A stretch of 64,000 bases of DNA from Nisaea sp. GTDB taxonomy: Bacteria > Pseudomonadota > Alphaproteobacteria > Thalassobaculales > Thalassobaculaceae. The notes below the pieces were generated by a model. The model was given only the letters and a program-made list of their open reading frames with translations. It made no database searches and was not told where the DNA came from. Every line of letters starts with the position of its first letter. The first letter of the stretch is position 1. Location: contig NZ_JAXMNY010000002.1 in NCBI RefSeq assembly GCF_034670185.1, positions 1-64,000 on the forward strand, in the 5' to 3' direction. The position numbers and the translations under genes were made by a program. This document shows, one piece after another, positions 43,765 through 52,751 of this stretch.

Positions 43765-44836
43765 CCTCACCCTCGGCATTATTGTCGAGAAGGGTCATTT
43801 GCGCCGCTTCGGCGGGCGTCCTGTTCGGCATAGCAAGGCCGAGATAGCGGTAGCCGGATTCGGACAGAAGCCGCCCGCGCGGCGTGCGCTGAAGCAAGCC
43901 CTGTTGCAGCAGGTAAGGTTCGATCACTTCCTCGATCACGTCGCGCTGTTCGGCCAATGCCGCCGCGAGGGTTTCCGCACCAACCGGGCCACCACCGTAA
44001 TTATCGGCGATGCAGTGCAGATAGCGCCGGTCCATGGCATCCAGGCCGCGCTTGTCGATATCGAGGCGGTTAAGCGCTCCGTCAGCCGCCTTCTGATCAA
44101 TTTCATCAACCCCGGCCACGGCCGCGAAATCCCGTACCCGGCGCAGCAGGCGGCCGGCAACGCGCGGCGTTCCGCGAGACCGGCTGGCGACTTCCGCCGC
44201 ACCTTCGGGCAACAGGTTCATGCCAAGCAGGGAAGCCCCGCGCATGACGATGCTCTGCAGTTCCTCCGGCGTATAGAATTGCAGCCGCAAGGGAATGCCG
44301 AAGCGTTCGCGCAAAGGGGTCGTGATCAGGCCCGACCGCGTCGTCGCCGCCACCAGCGTAAAAGGTGGCAGATCGATCCGGATAGACCGGGCCGCCGGGC
44401 CTTCGCCGATAATGAGATCGAGCTGAAAATCCTCCATGGCCGGATAGAGCACTTCCTCTACGGCAGGATTAAGGCGATGTATCTCATCGATGAAGAGAAC
44501 GTCGCGCGCCTGAAGGTTGGTCAGCAGGGCCGCAAGGTCTCCGGCCTTGGCGATCACCGGGCCGGATGTGGCGCGGAAATTCACCCCAAGCTCACGGGCG
44601 ACGATCTGGGCCAGTGTGGTCTTGCCAAGACCGGGAGGGCCGAAGAAAAGCGCGTGGTCCATCGCCTCTTCGCGAGTCTTCGCAGCCTCGATGAAGACTT
44701 TCAGATTCTCCCGCATTTGCTTCTGGCCGACGAAATCATCGAGGGTAACCGGACGCAGCGCCCGCTCGGGCGTGTCCTCGGTTGACCGTTCGCCATCGAC
44801 GATCCGGCCCTCTTCACCATCGTCCCAGTCGCTCAC
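43757..44836 (-). CDS. ruvB: Holliday-junction helicase motor RuvB
   Basis: 359 residues. An AAA+ motor with Walker A GPPGLGKTTLAQI, Walker B LFIDEIHRL, sensor 1 AATTRSGL and a C-terminal winged helix (RTPRGRLLSESGYRYLG). It drives branch migration with RuvA. It overlaps ruvA by four bases. Confidence 0.98.
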   Translation of the reverse strand: MSDWDDGEEGRIVDGERSTEDTPERALRPVTLDDFVGQKQMRENLKVFIEAAKTREEAMDHALFFGPPGLGKTTLAQIVARELGVNFRATSGPVIAKAGDLAALLTNLQARDVLFIDEIHRLNPAVEEVLYPAMEDFQLDLIIGEGPAARSIRIDLPPFTLVAATTRSGLITTPLRERFGIPLRLQFYTPEELQSIVMRGASLLGMNLLPEGAAEVASRSRGTPRVAGRLLRRVRDFAAVAGVDEIDQKAADGALNRLDIDKRGLDAMDRRYLHCIADNYGGGPVGAETLAAALAEQRDVIEEVIEPYLLQQGLLQRTPRGRLLSESGYRYLGLAMPNRTPAEAAQMTLLDNNAEGEDV

Positions 44837-45456
44837 GAAGCAAGCTCCTTCAGCCCGCCGGTGATTAGCTGGTTAAGGTCCGCATCGGGCCCCATCGCTT
44901 TGACAGCGGCATGAACAGCGCCATAGGCAATACTGCGGTCATAGCCGAGATTCACCAGGGCGGAGATCGCATCGGCGACAGCGGCGGACTCTCCCGCCGC
45001 GGCGGCCTTGCCGCCCGCAGGTGCAGGCATCGAGGCATCGGCGCCAAGCGAGATGTTCACCGCCTTGTCTTTCAGCTCGTTCACAATCCGGCCGGCCAGC
45101 TTGGGGCCGACGCCGTCCGCCCGGGTCAGCATCTTGGCATCTCCGGCGGCAACAGACCGCAGGACCTCGTCAGGCGCCAGCGCGGACAGGATGGAAAGTG
45201 CCGCCTTGGCCCCCACACCCTGCACTGTCTGCAGGATCCGGAACATCTCCTGCTCTGCCTTGTCGGCGAAACCGTAGAGATGAATGTGATCTTCGCGGAC
45301 ATGGGTTTCGATATGAACGGAGACAGTCCCGCCCTTGTCCCCCAGTTTCGCGAGAGTCCGGCTGGACGCAAAGATCAGATACCCGACACCGCCGACATCG
45401 ATCACGGCGCTGCCGTCACCGAAGGAATCGAGAACACCCCGCAACTTGGCGATCAC
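44833..45456 (-). CDS. ruvA: Holliday-junction binding protein RuvA
   Basis: 207 residues: N-terminal OB fold (MIAKLRGVLDS), tandem HhH motifs (LQTVQGVGAKAALSIL and LTRADGVGPKLAGRIVNEL), an Ala/Gly-rich linker and a C-terminal RuvB-binding three-helix domain. It overlaps ruvC by four bases. Confidence 0.97.
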   Translation of the reverse strand: MIAKLRGVLDSFGDGSAVIDVGGVGYLIFASSRTLAKLGDKGGTVSVHIETHVREDHIHLYGFADKAEQEMFRILQTVQGVGAKAALSILSALAPDEVLRSVAAGDAKMLTRADGVGPKLAGRIVNELKDKAVNISLGADASMPAPAGGKAAAAGESAAVADAISALVNLGYDRSIAYGAVHAAVKAMGPDADLNQLITGGLKELAS

Positions 45457-46031
45457 TGGCCCATCTCCTTACGCAGAGCCGCCTGGATCGCGCGCTCGTA
45501 CCCACCGGTTGCAGATTGTTGTTTGATCCGGGACACGCCCACCGTCTCGCCGAAGGCGTGGCGGCTCTGGGCGAAATGTGCGTGACAGATCGCCACCGCG
45601 AGCGCATCCGCCGCATCCGCGGAGTCGAACGCTGCCTCAGGCAGCAGCTTCGACACCATGATCTGGACCTGGTCCTTGTTGGCGTGTCCGGCACCGACCA
45701 CAGTTTTCTTCACCCGGTTCGGCGCATACTCGGTAACCCGGAGGCCTTGCTTGGCGGGAGCTAGAATGACGGCGCCACGAGCCAGTCCGAGTTTCAGGGT
45801 CGATTCCGGGTTCTTGTTGACGAAAGTTTCCTCGACCGCCGCCTCACCTGGGCTGTAACGGTCGAGAATCTCCAGAACACCGTCATGCAATTCGAGGAGA
45901 CGTTCCGCAATGGACCGGGACGAAGTGGACTTCAGGGTCCCATTGGCGACGTGGCGCAGCCGGTGGCCATCCACATCGACCACACCCCAGCCGGTAAAGC
46001 GGAGTCCCGGGTCGAGACCGAGAAGCCTCAT
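45453..46031 (-). CDS. ruvC: Holliday-junction resolvase RuvC
   Basis: 192 residues. A RNase H-like nuclease with LGLDPGLRFTGWGVV (first catalytic Asp), AVEETFV and a C-terminal HANKDQVQIMV...DAADALAVAICH segment with the last acidic residues. It cleaves Holliday junctions. The start at 46031 is the ATG directly before the conserved N-terminus. Confidence 0.97.
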   Translation of the reverse strand: MRLLGLDPGLRFTGWGVVDVDGHRLRHVANGTLKSTSSRSIAERLLELHDGVLEILDRYSPGEAAVEETFVNKNPESTLKLGLARGAVILAPAKQGLRVTEYAPNRVKKTVVGAGHANKDQVQIMVSKLLPEAAFDSADAADALAVAICHAHFAQSRHAFGETVGVSRIKQQSATGGYERAIQAALRKEMGQ

Positions 46032-46080
46032 CGTGATTGCATCTCCCCAATGGGCTTTTGGCAAATGCCTGACATGGATC

Positions 46081-46833
46081 TCAGGCGGCCGCCGTCAGTT
46101 TCCGCATAACATCGTCCGGGATCTCGAAGTTCGCCGAAACGGACTGGACATCATCCAAGTCTTCCAGCGCGCCCAGCAGCTTCATGATGGTCTCGGCGTG
46201 GTCTTCGTCCACCGGCACAGTGTTCTGCGGCTTCCAGGACAATTCGGCCTCCTCGGGGGCACCGAACTGCTCGGAGAGCGCTTCGCGCACCGAACTCAGA
46301 TCGTCAGGCGCGCACGTGATGACATGCCCGTCCTCGGAAGATTCGACATTCTCGGCGCCTGCTTCCAGAGCCGCCTCGAACATGGCGTCTGCCTCCGCCT
46401 TGTCGGCCGGATAGGAGATCTGGCCGACGCGGTCGAACATGAAGCTGACCGAGTTGGTCTCTCCCAGGGTCCCGCCATACTTGGAAAACGTGGACCTGAC
46501 CTCGGAAGCCGTCCGATTGCGGTTGTCGGTCAATGCCTCGACGATCATGGCGACACCGCCGGAGGCATAGCCCTCGTAGCGGATGTCCTCGTAATTGTCG
46601 TCAGCACCACCGCCTTCGGCCTTCTTCAGCACCCGGTCGATATTGTCCTTCGGCATATTGGCCTCGCGGGCCGCCTGAATAGCCGACCGTAGCCGCGGAT
46701 TGGCACTTGCATCGGTACTCGCCTTCGCCGCGACCGCGATCTCTCGGATCAGCCGGGTGAACAGTTTGGCGCGCTTTTTGTCCTGCGCGCCCTTGCGGTA
46801 CATGATGTTCTTAAATTGGGAATGCCCTGCCAT
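46081..46833 (-). CDS. yebC: YebC/PmpR-family protein
   Basis: 250 residues. MAGHSQFKNIMYRKGAQDKKRAKLF is the family opening, followed by NPRLRSAIQAAREANMPKDNI and GYASGGVAMIVEALTDNRNRT. Members bind DNA near target genes or help ribosomes at difficult proline stretches; TolA here, with long Pro runs, would be a natural client, which is inference. It heads the yebC-ruvCAB-tol block; the start at 46833 follows AAGGAA. Confidence 0.95.
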   Translation of the reverse strand: MAGHSQFKNIMYRKGAQDKKRAKLFTRLIREIAVAAKASTDASANPRLRSAIQAAREANMPKDNIDRVLKKAEGGGADDNYEDIRYEGYASGGVAMIVEALTDNRNRTASEVRSTFSKYGGTLGETNSVSFMFDRVGQISYPADKAEADAMFEAALEAGAENVESSEDGHVITCAPDDLSSVREALSEQFGAPEEAELSWKPQNTVPVDEDHAETIMKLLGALEDLDDVQSVSANFEIPDDVMRKLTAAA

Positions 46834-47255
46834 TTCCTTACAATCCTCGTGGAGCCCAGGCTCATTCGAAATACCGAACGGAGCGCAACACGGCGCACCG
46901 AGCGGTCCGGAGGCCGGATCAATCGGCGAATCGGGCTTCAAGTCAAGAGCGACGGGCAAACCTGTTTGCCGTCGCACCGCAGCTTTCTGCCGATCGCAAC
47001 CGAACACAGCCTAGTCAAAACCAAGTTGATCTATACCAGATATTGTATGAACACGCACCAGAAGAGGCGGATTCCCAAGCTTGGGCAGAATTTGCATTAT
47101 GCGTAAATCGACAAACTGCGTTGCCACCCTGAATTGAGAAGCGCTCAATCCGACTATAGCCTTCCCCACCGGAAGTCGACTAAACTCCGGTAAGGATAAC
47201 GAATTGTTAAGATTCTACGGATTTCGGTGTGCCGGAACCGGGGAAGTCATGGTGA
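46834..47255. other. Divergent promoter region (yebC / response regulator)
   Basis: 422 bases without a supported gene. It must hold promoters for the leftward yebC block and the rightward response regulator. The 47000-47230 part is AT-richer than its flanks. A 96-codon frame at 46816-47106 overlaps the yebC start region, looks like translated noise and is not called. No clear -35/-10 pair was identified. Confidence 0.5.
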
Positions 47256-47786
47256 ATGTCTCAAAGTCCGACCAACGAAGCGCGCTTTCAGCGTCTCTCG
47301 GTGATGATCGTCGAAGACAGCCAGCCCATGCGGGAAGTGCTGCGGGCGATGCTGCAGTCTGTTGGCGTCAAAAATATCATTGATGCGCGTGACGGACAGC
47401 ACGCCATCCGCAAACTCAGCGAATATCAGGTCGATCTGATCATCACCGACTGGGTGATGGAGGAGATGGATGGCATTGAGCTAACCCACTGGATCCGGAA
47501 CGATCCAGCCAGCCCCGATGAATTCCTGCCAATTATCATGGTCAGCGGTCACACTGAGTCGAACCGTATTGAGCTGGCCCGCGATGCGGGTGTTACCGAG
47601 TTCATGGCTAAGCCCCTCACTGGCGTCGGCCTGATCCAGCGTCTTGTAGCCGTGGTCGAACATCCGCGTCCTTTCGTCCGCACTGATAATTATTTCGGGC
47701 CCGACCGCCGCCGAAAGGTACAATCATTCGACGGAGAGGAGCGTCGCGCCGCAGAATTGCGCGACCGGGATGCACGCAGCGCCTAA
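47256..47786 (+). CDS. CheY-like response regulator with short C-terminal tail
   Basis: 176 residues. Receiver domain at residues 10-135 with the acidic pair Glu20-Asp21, phospho-acceptor Asp65 in LIITDWVM, the Ser of MVSGH and the Lys of FMAKPLT. The tail (residues 140-176) is charged, with no DNA-binding motif (FGPDRRRKVQSFDGEERRAAE). It is followed after 45 bases by an Hpt-like protein. Probably a two-component relay or chemotaxis-type regulator; partner kinase unknown. Confidence 0.85.
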   Translation: MSQSPTNEARFQRLSVMIVEDSQPMREVLRAMLQSVGVKNIIDARDGQHAIRKLSEYQVDLIITDWVMEEMDGIELTHWIRNDPASPDEFLPIIMVSGHTESNRIELARDAGVTEFMAKPLTGVGLIQRLVAVVEHPRPFVRTDNYFGPDRRRKVQSFDGEERRAAELRDRDARSA

Positions 47787-47831
47787 CAGATTCAGGATCC
47801 GTCGGGAAAACCGGCTCACGAGAGGAAAGAA

Positions 47832-48332
47832 ATGGCCCAGCCCCCGAAAGGTACCTACGAGGTCATTCATCAGCCCAACAAGCTGAAGGATCTGGTCGGC
47901 GGGCCCGCGCGCATGGACGAGACACTGATCGCGAAGGCCGAAGCCGCACTGGCGGACGCCGTCTCGAAGATCGACCTCGCGGAAACCGCCAAGGAAAGCA
48001 TCATCAAGCTGGACGAAGCCGTCGAAAGACTGCGGGCGGAAGGTGCCGAACCGGCTGGGCCCGAGCGGACGATCTATACCGTCATGCACGATCTGCGCTC
48101 CCAGGGATCAAGCTTCGGCTATCCCATGGTCGAGAAGATCGCAACCTCCATGAACCGCTATCTGGAGCTGGGCGAGCCCGGGCAGCGCGGGCACAATGAC
48201 GCAGATGCAATCAAAGCCCATGTGGACGCATTGAAAGCCGTGGTCGCGACCAAGATGAAGGGCGAAGCCGGCGCTATCGGCCAGCAGATCGTCGCCGGGC
48301 TCTACAAGATTTCCCGCACCAAGAGCAAATAA
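47832..48332 (+). CDS. Hpt-like (CheE-related) phosphotransfer protein
   Basis: 166 residues, helical. The segment TVMHDLRSQGSSFGYPMVEKIATSMNRY has the HDxxxQGxxFGYP pattern of histidine-phosphotransfer helices, with His86 as the probable phospho-acceptor. It follows the response regulator in the same direction and is likely co-transcribed. Similar gene pairs occur in other alphaproteobacteria. Assignment as a CheE/Hpt relative is from motif pattern. Confidence 0.7.
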   Translation: MAQPPKGTYEVIHQPNKLKDLVGGPARMDETLIAKAEAALADAVSKIDLAETAKESIIKLDEAVERLRAEGAEPAGPERTIYTVMHDLRSQGSSFGYPMVEKIATSMNRYLELGEPGQRGHNDADAIKAHVDALKAVVATKMKGEAGAIGQQIVAGLYKISRTKSK

Positions 48333-48341
48333 GCGGCAGCC

Positions 48342-48782
48342 TTATTCGAGGCGGAGCTTCTCCATCTCGGCACGCATTTGCTCCGGGATCGGCACCGGCG
48401 TCTGCGTTGCCCGGTCGACATAGACATGCACGAAATGACCGAGCGCGGCGATTTCATCGTCGCCTTCACGGAACAGTGCTGTTGCGTAGGTGACGCTCGA
48501 CCGGCCGAGGCGGTCTACCCGGATACCGGCATCGATGCGATCCGGGAAAACCAGTGATTTCTTGAACTGGCAACGTGTCTCCACCACCAGTCCAACGACA
48601 GGGCTGTTGTGGATATCCAGCCCGGCTTCACGGATCAGGTGCGTGTTCACGGCGGTATCGAAATAGGAATAATACTGGACGTTGTTGACGTGCCCGTAGA
48701 CGTCATTGTCCATCCAGCGCGTCGAAATCTCCAGCCACCAGCGGAACCGCTCCCGGGTCTCGGTCTCTCCCTCCCCGCTCAC
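48342..48782 (-). CDS. 4HBT acyl-CoA thioesterase
   Basis: 146 residues of the hot-dog fold. STRWMDNDVYGHVNNVQYYSYFDTAVN carries the Asp and the HVNNxxY motif of FadM/YbgC-like enzymes. It hydrolyses acyl-CoA, substrate unknown. Its start overlaps the end of the alpha/beta hydrolase gene by four bases, so the pair is coupled and may handle the same acyl compounds. Confidence 0.88.
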   Translation of the reverse strand: MSGEGETETRERFRWWLEISTRWMDNDVYGHVNNVQYYSYFDTAVNTHLIREAGLDIHNSPVVGLVVETRCQFKKSLVFPDRIDAGIRVDRLGRSSVTYATALFREGDDEIAALGHFVHVYVDRATQTPVPIPEQMRAEMEKLRLE

Positions 48783-49579
48783 CGAAGCGCTCCGAAAAAG
48801 TCAGCCAGCACATCCAGCGTCTCGTCCGGCTGTTCGATCATCATCATGTGACCCGCTTTCGGCAGAATAACAGCTCGGACATCCGGCAGAGCATCCACCA
48901 GCGGCCGGGCCAGCTTGGCCGGGGTCATCTTGTCGTCGGAGCCGGAAAGCACCAGCGCCGGGCATGAGACCGCCGCCGCAGCTTTTAGCGCCCCGTCATA
49001 GGCATCACAGGCGGCAAGGTCGGTCGCCAGCACCGCATAGTCGCCAGCCTCCAGCAAGCGCATGCTGGCGCCGCAGACCCAGGCCCCCGGTGCCCTGTGA
49101 CCACCGATCTGGGCGCGCTTGCCGACGCCCCAGCCGACCATGGTCTCAAGCGCCACGTGATTGCCGGTGCGGGCGGCATTCAGCAGGTCCGGATGCACCT
49201 TCATTTCCGGTACCGATCCGAGCAAGGCCAGCGCTTTCGCACGAGCACCCAGACGGGCTGTGACCTCAAGCGCGATGAGCGAGCCCATCGAATGCCCCAT
49301 GACCATCACCTCTCCGGCGCCGACCGCATCCAGCGCCGCGAGACACCAGTCAGCAAAAGCGGGAATAGTCTCCGGCACCGTCCCGGCACTGCGGCTGTGC
49401 CCCGGCAGATCGACAGCCAGGACGGAAAAACCGTGATGCGCGAAGTAGCGCGCCTGCATGGACCAGACCGTGTGATCCATCCCGGCACCGTGCAGCATCA
49501 GGATCGTTGTCTTGTCACCATCAAACGGACGGCCGCCTGTCGCCGCGAACGCTTCATCCCCATTTACGTCGAACTTCAT
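48779..49579 (-). CDS. Alpha/beta hydrolase
   Basis: 266 residues. LMLHGAGMDHTVW is the oxyanion segment, GHSMGS the nucleophile elbow, LSGSDDKMTP holds the acid and PKAGHMMMIEQ the catalytic His, so the triad is complete. No signal peptide. Two bases separate it from metY upstream, so metY, hydrolase and thioesterase probably form one leftward transcript. Confidence 0.87.
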   Translation of the reverse strand: MKFDVNGDEAFAATGGRPFDGDKTTILMLHGAGMDHTVWSMQARYFAHHGFSVLAVDLPGHSRSAGTVPETIPAFADWCLAALDAVGAGEVMVMGHSMGSLIALEVTARLGARAKALALLGSVPEMKVHPDLLNAARTGNHVALETMVGWGVGKRAQIGGHRAPGAWVCGASMRLLEAGDYAVLATDLAACDAYDGALKAAAAVSCPALVLSGSDDKMTPAKLARPLVDALPDVRAVILPKAGHMMMIEQPDETLDVLADFFGALR

Positions 49580-49581
49580 CT

Positions 49582-50889
49582 CTAGCCCGCCTTGCGCGCA
49601 GTTGCGGCGCGCAGCGCCTGTTTCAAGTCGCCTATCAGGTCGTCCACATCCTCAAGCCCGACCGAAAGCCGGACCAGATCCTCGGACAGTCCCGCCGCCT
49701 TCATCATCTCCGCATCCATCTGCTGATGCGTCGTGCTGGCCGGATGAATGACAAGGGACTTTGCGTCACCGACATTCGCCAAGTGAGACCAGACGCCGAG
49801 CCGGTCGATGAAGGTTTTCCCGGCATCGCGGCCGCCCTTTATCCCGAACGCTATTATCGATCCCGCCCCCTTCGGCATCATCCGCGTCGCCAGCTCCTTG
49901 TCCGGGTGGCTGTCGAGCTCAGGATAGAGCACCCACTCCACCGCCTCAGACGCTTCCAGGAAGGCCGCGACCTTGCGGGCGTTGGCGACATGCCGGTCCA
50001 TCCGTAGCGGCAGCGTCTCGATACCCTGCATCAGATGAAACGCGTTGGTCGGCGACATGCAGGCGCCGAAATCGCGCAAGCCCTCGGCCCGGGCGCGCAT
50101 ACACAGGGCCTGCGGCCCGAATTCTTCGGCGAAATCAAGGCCGTGATAACCGGCATATGGTTCCGTCAGGGTCGGGAACTTGCCGGAGGCCTCCCAGTCG
50201 AACCGCCCGCCATCAACCAGCACGCCGCCGATGGCCACACCATGCCCGCCGAGCCATTTGGTGGCGGAATGCATGATGATATCGGCACCATGCTCAAACG
50301 GTCGGCAGAGATAGGGCGTGGTGAAGGTCGAATCGATCATCAGCGGGATACCAGCTTCATGAGCGACTTCCGCCAGCGCGGCGATATCAAGCACCTCAAG
50401 GCCTGGGTTGCCGATCGTCTCGGCAAATACCAGACGGGTCTCCGGCTTGATCGCCTTGCGGAAGCCGTCGATGTCGCGCGGATGAACCTTGGTGGTCTCG
50501 ATGCCGAAGCGCGGCAGGGTATGGCTGAAAAGGTTGTGGCTGCCGCCATAGAGCGCGCTGGAGGCAACAATGTGCGAGCCCGCGCCCATCAGCGTGACAA
50601 TGGCGAGATGCAGGGCCGCGTGACCGCTGGCCGTTGCCACCGCGCCGACCCCGCCCTCAAGCGCAGCAATGCGTTCTTCCAGCACCGCGACGGTCGGATT
50701 CGAAATCCGCGAATAGATGTGCCCGGCCCGCTCCAGGTTGAACAGCGAGGCCGCATGCTCGGAGTCCCGGAACACATAGGACGTGGTCTGGTAGATCGGC
50801 ACCGCCCGGGCGCCGGTATCGCTGTCCGGCTGCTGTCCGGCATGCAACGCGAGCGTGTCGAAACCGAAGAGATTTCCGTCTGAAGCCAT
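49582..50889 (-). CDS. metY: O-acetylhomoserine sulfhydrylase-type PLP enzyme
   Basis: 435 residues of the Cys/Met-metabolism PLP family. FDTLALHAGQQPDSDTGARAVPIYQTTSYVF is typical of MetY-type enzymes, which make homocysteine from O-acetylhomoserine and sulfide. PLP-binding Lys lies in MHSATKWLGGHG; RISNPT and GNPGLEVLDIAALAEVAH are also present. The start at 50889 follows GGAGGGG. MetZ (O-succinylhomoserine) remains possible. No SAM riboswitch was recognised in the leader. Confidence 0.9.
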   Translation of the reverse strand: MASDGNLFGFDTLALHAGQQPDSDTGARAVPIYQTTSYVFRDSEHAASLFNLERAGHIYSRISNPTVAVLEERIAALEGGVGAVATASGHAALHLAIVTLMGAGSHIVASSALYGGSHNLFSHTLPRFGIETTKVHPRDIDGFRKAIKPETRLVFAETIGNPGLEVLDIAALAEVAHEAGIPLMIDSTFTTPYLCRPFEHGADIIMHSATKWLGGHGVAIGGVLVDGGRFDWEASGKFPTLTEPYAGYHGLDFAEEFGPQALCMRARAEGLRDFGACMSPTNAFHLMQGIETLPLRMDRHVANARKVAAFLEASEAVEWVLYPELDSHPDKELATRMMPKGAGSIIAFGIKGGRDAGKTFIDRLGVWSHLANVGDAKSLVIHPASTTHQQMDAEMMKAAGLSEDLVRLSVGLEDVDDLIGDLKQALRAATARKAG

Positions 50890-51218
50890 GTTCTGCCCCT
50901 CCATCCTGCACTCTGGTCAGGTTCGGCGCGATCTTTAACGGATGGAGGATTGGACGCAAGCGCGATGGCGCTTCTGGGAGGATATTTTAAGGAGTCCGGC
51001 TCCACTCTGTAGAGTCGTCCGGACCATCGGCCCAGAATCAAAGGACCGCGCAAAAGCGCGGCCCCTTTTTTATTCTTTTTAGAGTTTGAGCACCCTGTTC
51101 AACTTGCCCGGGGCAGACGGTAATGCCCCCACCAGAAATGTCAAGTCGGAGTCAGCGCGGCGACAAAAATGTGACATCGAACAGTTCAAACGAACACTCC
51201 GACTCCCCCCGGAAAGGC
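50890..51218. other. Structured intergenic region, possible small RNA
   Basis: 329 bases without a gene. It contains a GTCCGG...CCGGAC hairpin (about 50994-51022) with an inner CTC/GAG pairing, then the hairpin-plus-T-run at 51043-51080. No rightward gene precedes that terminator, so either a rightward small RNA starts in this spacer or the element serves the leftward metY leader. A GTCGGAGT/ACTCCGAC pair (about 51146-51203) and a TTGACA (leftward, about 51138-51143) also lie here. Nature unresolved. Confidence 0.4.
51043..51080 (+). terminator. Rightward intrinsic terminator
   Basis: A CCGCGC stem (51046-51051) with an AAAA loop and GCGCGG (51056-51061), followed by CCCC and TTTTTTATTCTTTTT. 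On the plus strand the U-run is strong; on the minus strand it is weak (TTTGATT). It has no annotated rightward gene upstream, hence the possible small RNA. Confidence 0.7.
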
Positions 51219-51743
51219 TCATGGCAGCGGCAGAACCATGTGCTGTATTGGCACGCTAACGCCTTGAACGATAAGCCCTCCCGGCTCCACTCCCCAGACT
51301 GAGAATCCGAGACTGCCATAAAGTGCACGCGCCGGACCAGCCTGCTCCGAGACACTCAAATATATGTGAGTTACACCCTCGAGTGTACCCGCATGAGAGA
51401 TCACGATTTCCATCAAGGCGCGACCCGCGCCAAGCCCCCTCACAACCGGTGCGACATATATGCTCCATATATAAACCTTATGCCGTGCTTTCTGTTTCCG
51501 CTCCCGGTACAGCCCCGCCATTCCATACAGACGATCGGTAAAAATCCCGAAGACGGCATCACCATTCCGCCGAGCGAACAGCTGACGAACATCTTCTTCG
51601 GTCTGCAGGAAATCGTCTTCCGGGGCGGCGGCAAAAGATGTTGGACACCCAGTCAGCGCCTCTCGTCTCAGAGCAAGGAACGCGGCTTCGTCGCCATGGC
51701 CAAGCGTGCGGACGGAAAAGGCTGTTTTCCCTACCGGGGTCAC
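51219..51743 (-). CDS. GNAT family N-acetyltransferase
   Basis: 174 residues. Acetyl-CoA-binding motif A is APVVRGLGAGRALMEIVI, followed by motif B-like LSVSEQAGPARALYGSLGFSVWG. The start is a GTG at 51743 that overlaps the ubiX stop by four bases, with a GGAAGGA site about ten bases upstream. Substrate unknown; the coupling with ubiX is probably only transcriptional. Confidence 0.83.
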   Translation of the reverse strand: MTPVGKTAFSVRTLGHGDEAAFLALRREALTGCPTSFAAAPEDDFLQTEEDVRQLFARRNGDAVFGIFTDRLYGMAGLYRERKQKARHKVYIWSIYVAPVVRGLGAGRALMEIVISHAGTLEGVTHIYLSVSEQAGPARALYGSLGFSVWGVEPGGLIVQGVSVPIQHMVLPLP

Positions 51744-52336
51744 GGCGCAGCGTCTTCCTTCCAGCGGCGGACCGTGCCGCTGTCGATATCGAAAAGATCC
51801 AGCACCCGGCCAACGGAGTGGTCCACCATATCAGCGATGGATTCCGGCTTCGCGTAGAAGGCTGGAACGGGCGGCGCAATGATCGCGCCCATGTCGGACA
51901 ATGCCAGCATGTTTCGCAGGTGCCCGGAATGCAGCGGCGTCTCCCGCACCATGCAGACCAACCGGCGGCGCTCCTTCAGGATCACGTCGGCCGCGCGCGA
52001 CAGCAGCGTGTCGGTGACGCCCGTTGCAATCTCCGCCAGACTCTTCATCGAGCATGGGGCAATGATCATGCCCATCGTCCGGAACGATCCGGAGGCGACG
52101 GCGGCGCCGATATCCTTGTTGGCATGCACCACGTCGGCCAGCTTCTCGACATCCCGGACCTTGAGATTCGTTTCATGCGCCAGCGTGATTTCCGCGGCAC
52201 GGCTCATGATCAGATGTGTCTCGATTTTCCGCTCGTCCGGCAGAGCTCTGAGCATTTCAAGCAACCGGATGCCGTAGATCACTCCCGAGGCCCCGCTGAT
52301 CCCGATTATCAGCTTGTTTTTTTGAGGATTTCTCAT
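51740..52336 (-). CDS. ubiX: Flavin prenyltransferase UbiX
   Basis: 198 residues. Makes the prenylated FMN cofactor of UbiD-type decarboxylases in ubiquinone synthesis or aromatic-acid metabolism. It has IGISGASGVIYGIRLLEML (FMN-phosphate site), IAPCSMKSLAEIATG, VRETPLHSGHLRNM and the C-terminal PAFYAKPESIADMVDHSVGRVLD. No ubiD is in the window. An A-rich stretch precedes the start. Confidence 0.94.
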   Translation of the reverse strand: MRNPQKNKLIIGISGASGVIYGIRLLEMLRALPDERKIETHLIMSRAAEITLAHETNLKVRDVEKLADVVHANKDIGAAVASGSFRTMGMIIAPCSMKSLAEIATGVTDTLLSRAADVILKERRRLVCMVRETPLHSGHLRNMLALSDMGAIIAPPVPAFYAKPESIADMVDHSVGRVLDLFDIDSGTVRRWKEDAAP

Positions 52337-52493
52337 AAAAAAAATTTACCTCGGGAATCCAGCGCCTTGCGCGCTTTGAGCAAAAAACCGCGCAACATGC
52401 CCGAAGCGGACTCATTGCACAAGCCCCTAAAGATACCTATTCTCTGAATTGTAACGTTTGAAAGTTCACGATCAAAAAAAGGAGAGCATAGGC

Positions 52494-52658
52494 ATGGCCC
52501 AGGCACAGCGGATTGAATCGCTGAAACAACGCCACGAGACCTTGGAGCGAAACCTTGATCAGGAACGTACCAGACCCATGCCGGACAGCGCTGCTGTCGC
52601 AGAAATAAAACGGAAGAAACTTGCGATTAAAGATGAGATGGAGAATCTCAGGCCCTAG
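52494..52658 (+). CDS. DUF465 (YdcH-like) small protein
   Basis: 54 residues, one helical hairpin: RIESLKQRHETLERNLDQERTRPMPDSAAVAEIKRKKLAIKDEMENL. It matches the DUF465 pattern of charged coiled helices with a short proline turn. Role unknown. The start at 52494 follows GGAGAGC; a longer frame from 52458 is not supported. A good terminator follows. Confidence 0.82.
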   Translation: MAQAQRIESLKQRHETLERNLDQERTRPMPDSAAVAEIKRKKLAIKDEMENLRP

Positions 52659-52703
52659 CCGGGCAATCCCGTTACTTCACCGCTTTTATCAGAAAGCCAT
52701 TCG

Positions 52704-52736
52704 CACCCGCCGGATTTTCGGCGGGTGTTTGTTTTT
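52704..52736 (+). terminator. Intrinsic terminator after DUF465 gene
   Basis: A nine-base stem CACCCGCCG (52704-52712) with CGGCGGGTG (52719-52727), loop GATTTT, then TTTGTTTTT. It ends the rightward DUF465 transcript and separates it from the convergent SDR gene. Confidence 0.88.
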
Positions 52737-52751
52737 CCGCTCCAATAATCG

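Noticed and set aside
46816..47106. 96-codon rightward frame before the response regulator
   Set aside because: It overlaps the yebC start and promoter region and reads as random coding.
50890..51218. SAM-II or other S-adenosylmethionine riboswitch before metY
   Set aside because: The hairpins present do not reproduce the conserved SAM-II core or a recognisable SAM-I arrangement; only a generic structured spacer can be claimed.
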